DNA from: JBCBTJ01 sp964597685
GTDB taxonomy: Bacteria; Pseudomonadota; Alphaproteobacteria; Caulobacterales; Hyphomonadaceae
DNA length: 9,462 nt
Assembly: GCA_964597685.1 (NCBI GenBank)
Contig: CAZQZC010000101.1
Coordinates: 1 to 9,462, forward strand
Direction of reading: 5' to 3'
Shown piece by piece: positions 4,940-9,462 of this stretch. The notes beneath the pieces were generated by a model. The model saw only the letters and a list, made by a program, of their open reading frames with translations. It had not been told where the DNA came from and made no database searches. The first letter of the stretch is position 1. Every line of letters begins with the position of its first letter. The position numbers were made by a program, and so were the translations under genes.

Positions 4940-6045
4940 GCTCGCCCTTGGAGGCCGCCCGCCGCGTCGTCGTGAAGACCGGCTCCGCACTTGTGGCCGA
5001 AGCCGGTGCGCCGAAGCGCGACTGGATCGCCCGCTTGGCCCGCGACATCGCGCGCCTCGTCGAAGACGGCAAAGACGTGCTGCTCGTCTCGTCCGGGGCG
5101 ATCGCGCTGGGCCGCGGGACGCTCGGCCGCCACGCCGGCAAACGACTGGAAGAGAAACAGGCCGCCGCCGCCATCGGCCAGCCGCTCCTGATGCGCGCCA
5201 TGGCAGAGGCGTTCGCCGCCCATGGCGTGCCGGTGGCCCAGGCCCTTTTGACGCTCGACGACACCGAGCGCCGCCGGCGGTGGCTGAATGCGCGCGCAAC
5301 GCTCGAGACCCTGCTGCAATCGGGCGCGCTGCCGGTCATCAACGAGAACGACACGGTCGCGACCGACGAGATCCGCTACGGCGACAATGACCGCCTGGCC
5401 GCCCGCGTGGCGCAGATGATCTCAGCAGATGTCCTGATCTTGTTGTCCGACGTGGACGGGCTCTACACCGCCGATCCCCGAAAGGACCCGAAGGCGCGCC
5501 GCATCGACATCCTTGAGACCGTCGCGCCCGAGCACGAGGCCATGGCGGGCGACGCCCATGTCGGCTCCGGCGGCATGGCGACGAAACTGGCGGCGGCGAA
5601 GATCGCCCATGGCGCAGGTTGTGCGACGGCCATCACGCTGGGGGGCCGCGACAACCCGATTGCGGATCTGCGCGCCGGCGCGGCGGCGACCTGGATCCTG
5701 CCGCAAACCACGCCCGACACGGCCCGGCGCAATTGGCTGCGCGGCCACCTGACGCCGGAGGGCGCGCTGGTCGTTGACGCGGGCGCGGTGAAGGCGCTTC
5801 GCAGCGGGGCGAGCCTGTTGGGCGTCGGGGTAAGGGCTGTCGAAGGTCGATTCGAACGCGGCGCAGCGGTGTTGGTGAAGGATCAGGCGGGCGCGCGCGT
5901 CGCGAAGGGCGTGGCCGCTTACGCCTCTGCGGAGGTCGACCGGATCAAAGGTTTGCAGTCCGACGCCGTGGAGGCCATTCTAGGCTATCGCGGGCGGCCC
6001 GCAATTATCCATCGCAACGATTTGGTCATGGAGGCCGAGACATGA
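4936..6045 (+). CDS. proB: Glutamate 5-kinase
   Basis: ProB phosphorylates L-glutamate with ATP to gamma-glutamyl phosphate, the first and normally proline-inhibited step of proline synthesis. The 369-residue product has the two-domain form. Residues 8-255 are the amino acid kinase domain, with VVVKTGSALV (11-20), SSGAIALG (52-59), NENDTVATDEIRYGDNDRLA (136-155), LSDVDGLYTADP (170-181) and GSGGMATKLAAAK (210-222). Residues about 275-360 are a C-terminal PUA domain, with DAGAVKALRSGASLL and FERGAAVLVKD. The ATG overlaps the obgE stop (ATGA), with GAAGG directly against the ATG. That spacing is too close for efficient independent initiation and implies coupling to obgE translation. proA follows with another ATGA overlap. 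Confidence 0.97.
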   Translation: MSSPLEAARRVVVKTGSALVAEAGAPKRDWIARLARDIARLVEDGKDVLLVSSGAIALGRGTLGRHAGKRLEEKQAAAAIGQPLLMRAMAEAFAAHGVPVAQALLTLDDTERRRRWLNARATLETLLQSGALPVINENDTVATDEIRYGDNDRLAARVAQMISADVLILLSDVDGLYTADPRKDPKARRIDILETVAPEHEAMAGDAHVGSGGMATKLAAAKIAHGAGCATAITLGGRDNPIADLRAGAAATWILPQTTPDTARRNWLRGHLTPEGALVVDAGAVKALRSGASLLGVGVRAVEGRFERGAAVLVKDQAGARVAKGVAAYASAEVDRIKGLQSDAVEAILGYRGRPAIIHRNDLVMEAET

Positions 6046-7328
6046 ACATCCACGCCCCGATCGCCGACGACGCGCTTGTTCGGACCCTCTTGGAGATGGG
6101 CGCCCGGGCGCGAGACGCCTCGGCAGCCATGGGACGCGCCTCTGCGGACGACCGCACGCGGGCGCTGACCGCGATGGCCGCTGCGTTGCGCGACAGCGGG
6201 ACGGAGATCCTCGCCGCCAACGCCGAAGATATGGCGGCCGGTCGTGAGAAAGGCCTGGCCGACGCGATGCTCGATCGGTTGGAGCTGAGCGAACAGCGCC
6301 TGGAGGGCGTCGCCGCCGGGATCGAAACGATCGCCGCGTTGCCGGATCCTGTGGGTCGGGAGCTGGCGCGCTGGACTGTGCCCAGCGGATTGGACATCGC
6401 CCGCGTCTCCGCCCCGCTCGGCGTGATCGGGATCATTTACGAAAGCCGGCCCAATGTGACGGCCGACGCCGGGGCGTTGTGCGTGCGTTCGGCCAATGCT
6501 GCGATCCTGCGCGGCGGGTCGGAGAGCGTGAAGTCGTCCGCCGCCATCGCCGCCGCCCTGCGCCGGGGCCTCGCCGCCGCCGGCTTGCCGGAGGATGCGG
6601 TGCAATTGGTCCCCACGACCGACCGGGCGGCGGTGGGCCTTTTGCTGTCGGGGCTTGAGGGCCAGGTCGACGTCGTGGTGCCGCGCGGCGGCAAGAGCCT
6701 TGTCGAGCGCGTTCAGGCCGAAGCCCGTGTCCCTGTTATCGGGCATTTGGAAGGGCTCTGCCATACCTATGTCGACGCCTCCGCCGATCCGCAGAAGGCC
6801 GTCGACATCGCCCTCAACGCCAAGATGCGCCGCACGGGCATTTGCGGTGCGATGGAAACGCTGCTGATCGACCGGTCGGTCGCCGCGGGTTTGCTGCCCA
6901 AGATCGGCGACGCCCTTGGGAATGCCGGCTGCGTCCTGCGCGGCGATCCGGCGGCCTGCGCGATCTTGACCGACGCCGAGGCCGCAGATGAGGCCGATTG
7001 GTCGACGGAATACCTCGCCCCGATCCTCACGGTCGCAATTGTCGACGGCGTCGACGGCGCGCTTCGGCACATTGCGCGATACGGCTCCGGCCATACTGAA
7101 GCGATCATCGCCGAAGACGACGGCGTCGCCGAACGCTTCCTGGCGGACGTCGACGCGGCCATTGTGATGCGCAACGCGTCGACCCAATTCGCCGATGGGG
7201 GCGAGTTTGGCATGGGCGCCGAGATCGGCATCGCCACGGGCCGCATCCATGCGCGCGGGCCGGTGGGCGCGGAACAATTGACGACCTACAAATATGTCGT
7301 GCGCGGGACGGGGCAGACGCGCCCTTGA
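6042..7328 (+). CDS. proA: Glutamate-5-semialdehyde dehydrogenase (gamma-glutamyl phosphate reductase)
   Basis: ProA reduces gamma-glutamyl phosphate with NADPH to glutamate-5-semialdehyde, which cyclises toward proline. The 428-residue product has the family length and aldehyde dehydrogenase fold. Visible hallmarks are LGVIGIIYESRPNVTADAGA (126-145), AAILRGGSESVKSS (153-166), the catalytic Cys268 in RRTGICGAMETLL, the block containing LRHIARYGSGHTEAII (341-356), and the block containing STQFADGGEFGMGAEIGIAT (380-399). It overlaps proB by ATGA and has a good ribosome-binding site (GGAGG, 6030-6034). ProB passes an unstable intermediate directly to ProA, so adjacent co-translated genes make functional sense. 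proC, for the last step, is not in the window. Confidence 0.97.
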   Translation: MNIHAPIADDALVRTLLEMGARARDASAAMGRASADDRTRALTAMAAALRDSGTEILAANAEDMAAGREKGLADAMLDRLELSEQRLEGVAAGIETIAALPDPVGRELARWTVPSGLDIARVSAPLGVIGIIYESRPNVTADAGALCVRSANAAILRGGSESVKSSAAIAAALRRGLAAAGLPEDAVQLVPTTDRAAVGLLLSGLEGQVDVVVPRGGKSLVERVQAEARVPVIGHLEGLCHTYVDASADPQKAVDIALNAKMRRTGICGAMETLLIDRSVAAGLLPKIGDALGNAGCVLRGDPAACAILTDAEAADEADWSTEYLAPILTVAIVDGVDGALRHIARYGSGHTEAIIAEDDGVAERFLADVDAAIVMRNASTQFADGGEFGMGAEIGIATGRIHARGPVGAEQLTTYKYVVRGTGQTRP

Positions 7329-7975
7329 GACGACATTCAATTCGATTTCCCGGACCGGCGAATGGCCTGCGGGTCGGCTTGTTCGGCGGGTCGTTCAATC
7401 CGGCCCATGAAGGCCACCGCCACGTGGCGGAGACGGCGCTGAAGCGCCTCGACCTGGATTGGATCTGGTGGATCGTCGCGCGCGGCAATCCCCTGAAGGA
7501 GAGCCATGGCGCGTATGACGCCCGCCTCGCCTCCGCCCGGCGGCTCGCCCGCCACCCGCGCATGCGGGTCACCGACATCGAAGCGCAACTTGGCGTGAAT
7601 TACACCGCGGACTTGATCGACGAGATCCATCGACGTCGCCCCGAGGCGCATTTCGTCTGGATCATGGGCGGCGATAATCTGGCGGGATTCCACCGTTGGG
7701 GGCGATGGCGCGAGATTGCGGAAACCCTGCCTATCGCGGTCGTCGCGCGTCCAAACGCCGGGGCCCGCGAGCGAAACGCCAAAGCGTTTCAGGTTCTTGC
7801 GCAATTCCGCAAGACGCAGGGCTTGGCCCGTGCGCTGCCAACTGCGACACCCCCCGCATGGGTTTATCTTCAGGCTCCGTGGAACCCCGCCTCCTCGACC
7901 GCCTTGCGCGGCCGCGCTCGACGTCGCAATCCCTTCCGGCGAGGTGACGATGGCGGACGGAGACGCCCCGCATAA
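7325..7975 (+). CDS. nadD: Nicotinate-nucleotide adenylyltransferase
   Basis: NadD joins nicotinate mononucleotide and ATP to make deamido-NAD in NAD synthesis. The product is 216 residues. VGLFGGSFNPAHEGH (17-31) holds the nucleotidyltransferase motif with His28 and His31; WIMGGDNLAGFHRW (112-125) and SSTALR (190-195) are the other conserved blocks. The start is a TTG overlapping the proA stop as TTGA. It is preferred because the residues before the core (IRFPGPANGLRVGLFGG) resemble the short N-terminal extension of alphaproteobacterial NadD; a CTG at 7367 is the alternative. The 21 residues after SSTALR are Arg-rich, unlike a normal NadD end, and read 26 bases into egtD. This suggests the native stop was lost when egtD arrived. 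Confidence 0.93.
   Translation: MRRHSIRFPGPANGLRVGLFGGSFNPAHEGHRHVAETALKRLDLDWIWWIVARGNPLKESHGAYDARLASARRLARHPRMRVTDIEAQLGVNYTADLIDEIHRRRPEAHFVWIMGGDNLAGFHRWGRWREIAETLPIAVVARPNAGARERNAKAFQVLAQFRKTQGLARALPTATPPAWVYLQAPWNPASSTALRGRARRRNPFRRGDDGGRRRPA
7941..7944 (+). promoter_or_regulatory. Ribosome-binding site fixing the egtD start
   Basis: GAGG lies 5 bases before the ATG at 7950 and inside the nadD coding region. It supports starting egtD at 7950 instead of further upstream in the same open frame, which extends back to 7716 through nadD without any EgtD-like sequence. Confidence 0.6.
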
Positions 7976-8945
7976 GACGTCGCTGGCGTTCCTCTTGGAG
8001 ATGGCGTCGCCGGAGGCTGATTTCCGTGGCGATGTCCTGTCCGGCCTCGCTGGCGCGCCGAAGACGATTCCACCGAAGTATTTCTACGACGAGACGGGCG
8101 CGTCTTTGTTTGAGCAGATCTGCCTGACGCCCGAATACTATGTCACCCGCGCGGAATCGGAGTTGCTTCAACGCATCGCCGGCGACGTCGCCGACCTCGC
8201 CGGCAGGGGCGCCAGCGTGTTCGAGCCGGGCAGCGGGGCGGCGGAAAAGGCGCGCCTCTTGCTCGACCGCATGGACGATCCTGCGGAGTTTATCCTGTTC
8301 GACATTTCCCGCGCCCAGCTTGAAGCCGCTGGCGCGGAGATCGCGCGGCGCTATCCCTCCATGCGCGTTGGCGCCGTGGCGGGCGATTTTTCCGCCGGCG
8401 TTCCGCGCGCCGACGATATTTTCAGCGGGCAAGGCCGGCGGATCTGTTTCTTTCCCGGCGGCACGCTTGGCAATTTCGATCCCGCCGAACAGCGGAGCCT
8501 GCTCAAGCGCTTCGCGAGTGTTTTGCGGCCGGGCGACGCGATTCTGCTGGGTGTCGACGCCATCAAGGACGCGGCGCGGCTCGACGCGGCCTACAATGAC
8601 GCGCAGGGCCTGACTGCAGCGTTCAATCTGAACCTGCTCGCGCGCATGCAGCGCGATCTCGACGCCCGCCTGGAGCCGGCGGCGTTCGCACATGCGGCCT
8701 TCTACAATCCGGATCTGGCCCGTATTGAGATGCACATTCGCGCCCGCCGCGCCACGCGGATCGAAATCGACGGCGATGTATTTCCCTTCGCCCCGGGCGA
8801 GGCGGTCCACACCGAGAACTCATGGAAGTTCGACCAGGCGCGCCTCTCTCGGCTCGCGGAAGACGTGGGCCTCAGGCTTGAGCAGTGTTGGCGCGCGGAC
8901 GGCGGCGACTTCCTCGCCGCCTGGATCGAAGTTCCCGCTGCGTGA
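7950..8945 (+). CDS. egtD: L-histidine N-alpha-methyltransferase (ergothioneine synthesis)
   Basis: EgtD transfers three methyl groups from S-adenosylmethionine to the alpha-amino group of histidine, giving hercynine, the first step of ergothioneine synthesis. The 331-residue product has family length. Typical blocks are IPPKYFYDETGASLFEQI (40-57), LTPEYYVTRAESELL (59-73), the SAM-binding EPGSGAAEKARLLLD (92-106), DIS (118-120), FFPGGTLGNFDP (167-178), AAYNDAQGLTAAFNLNLL (213-230) and VHTENSWKF (286-294). Tyr46, Asn175, Tyr215, Glu289 and Ser291 appear to match substrate-binding residues known for mycobacterial EgtD; this mapping is by motif, not alignment. The partner genes egtB, egtC and egtE are absent from the window. 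Its start overlaps nadD by 26 bp and its stop overlaps the chosen rsfS start as GTGA. A related SAM-dependent methyltransferase acting on another substrate cannot be fully excluded. Confidence 0.9.
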   Translation: MADGDAPHKTSLAFLLEMASPEADFRGDVLSGLAGAPKTIPPKYFYDETGASLFEQICLTPEYYVTRAESELLQRIAGDVADLAGRGASVFEPGSGAAEKARLLLDRMDDPAEFILFDISRAQLEAAGAEIARRYPSMRVGAVAGDFSAGVPRADDIFSGQGRRICFFPGGTLGNFDPAEQRSLLKRFASVLRPGDAILLGVDAIKDAARLDAAYNDAQGLTAAFNLNLLARMQRDLDARLEPAAFAHAAFYNPDLARIEMHIRARRATRIEIDGDVFPFAPGEAVHTENSWKFDQARLSRLAEDVGLRLEQCWRADGGDFLAAWIEVPAA

Positions 8946-9412
8946 GCCAAGCTGCGACTGGAGAATCACGCCTGCACGTGGTACACCCGACAAGTGTAGC
9001 AACGAGAGGAAGCTCCATCCTGTCTGTCCCGTCCGAGCGGCCGACGGCCGCCCCCGCCACGATCGAAACAATTCGAGCGCTGGCCCAAACCGTGATCGCG
9101 TGTCTTGAAGACGATAAGGCTGAAGACCTGATTGTCATCGATCTCGAAGGCAAATCCTCCATCGCCGACGAAATGATCATCGCCTCCGGGCGGTCGCAGC
9201 GTCACGTTGCGTCGCTGGCGGATCATGTGGTGCGGCGGCTGAAGGAGACCGGGCGGACCGGCGTCCGTGTTGAGGGGTTGCCGAACGCGGATTGGGTTCT
9301 GATCGATGCGGGCGACGTTGTGGTGCATCTCTTCCGGCCGGAAGTGCGCACATTCTATAATCTCGAGCGGATCTGGGGCGCGGACGCGCCGGTTCACGCG
9401 CTGAATTCCTAG
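8942..9412 (+). CDS. rsfS: Ribosomal silencing factor RsfS
   Basis: RsfS binds ribosomal protein L14 (uL14) and blocks joining of the 30S and 50S subunits, lowering translation in starvation. The core is clear: DLIVIDLEGKSSIADEMIIA, then GRSQRHVASLADHVVRRLKE, then DWVLIDAGDVVVHLFRPEVR and FYNLERIWG. The C-terminal end is certain; the start is not. GTG at 8942, used here, overlaps the egtD stop (GTGA) and gives 156 residues, somewhat longer than the typical family length. But codons between 8942 and about 9020 include AGA, GGA, GTA, ACA and TCA and look non-coding. A strong ribosome-binding site (GAGAGGA, 9004-9010) is followed only by ATC (9017) and CTG (9020), with no ATG, GTG or TTG. Its usual left neighbour, nadD, is one gene away. 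Confidence 0.92.
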   Translation: MSQAATGESRLHVVHPTSVATRGSSILSVPSERPTAAPATIETIRALAQTVIACLEDDKAEDLIVIDLEGKSSIADEMIIASGRSQRHVASLADHVVRRLKETGRTGVRVEGLPNADWVLIDAGDVVVHLFRPEVRTFYNLERIWGADAPVHALNS

Positions 9413-9462
9413 AGCCCTTTCATCCGAATTTGAGCCGCCTGAGCGCGGGAGTTTTGGGTCAG
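9413..9462. other. Right-edge spacer after rsfS
   Basis: These 50 bases follow the rsfS stop. No hairpin with a T-run, no promoter of good quality and no start of the expected rlmH gene is visible. The run from the stop codon (TAGAGCCCTTTCATCCG, 9410-9426) has the look of dispersed intergenic repeats common in alphaproteobacteria, but one copy cannot show this. Confidence 0.3.

Noticed and set aside
3929..5299. Long minus-strand open frame opposite obgE and proB
   Set aside because: It is antisense to two clear conserved genes, is Arg/Ala-rich, and shows no domain. Such frames are expected opposite GC-rich genes with strong third-position bias.
5985..7340. Long minus-strand open frame opposite proA
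   Set aside because: It mirrors the whole proA gene, has no recognisable motif, and has composition typical of a shadow frame.
7716..7949. Extension of the egtD frame back to 7716
   Set aside because: It runs through conserved nadD coding sequence in a different frame and has no EgtD-like residues; GAGG before 7950 supports the shorter form.

Overview
The window is about 9.5 kb of high-GC DNA from an alphaproteobacterium. The evidence is the gene order (rplU, rpmA, a GNAT acetyltransferase, obgE, proB, proA, nadD, rsfS), which is a known conserved block in that class. The L21 protein also has the Lys/Ala/Pro linker and C-terminal helical domain seen in alphaproteobacteria. Nothing I can read fixes the family or genus.

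Left end (1-1275): the first 47 bases are the 5' part of a tRNA-Ser (anticodon CGA) on the minus strand, cut by the window edge. A divergent spacer leads to rplU and rpmA on the plus strand, which end in a strong intrinsic terminator.

Middle (1276-3892): a plus-strand GNAT acetyltransferase is followed by two convergent minus-strand genes, probably transcribed together. One encodes an exported TPR protein; the other a lipoprotein with a single CxxCH haem motif. This pair interrupts the ancestral GNAT-obgE linkage and looks like an accessory insertion. The spacer before obgE carries a promoter-like sequence inside a small inverted repeat, placed so close to the ATG that the mRNA may be leaderless.

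Right half (3893-9412): six plus-strand genes run with no gap: obgE, proB, proA, nadD, egtD, rsfS. Four junctions are 4-base overlaps (with the rsfS start chosen here) and one is 26 bp. They join ribosome and cell-cycle GTPase function, the first two steps of proline synthesis, NAD synthesis, ergothioneine histidine methylation and ribosome silencing in one transcription unit. egtD is the unusual member, placed between nadD and rsfS, which are normally adjacent. rlmH would be the expected next gene to the right but is not inside the window.

No CRISPR array, insertion sequence, integrase, phage gene or defence system was found. No stretch over 300 bases lacks a gene. The window is mainly a housekeeping block. 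The parts worth a second look are the haem lipoprotein/TPR pair, the egtD insertion and several local regulatory layouts. I see no clearly new biological system.
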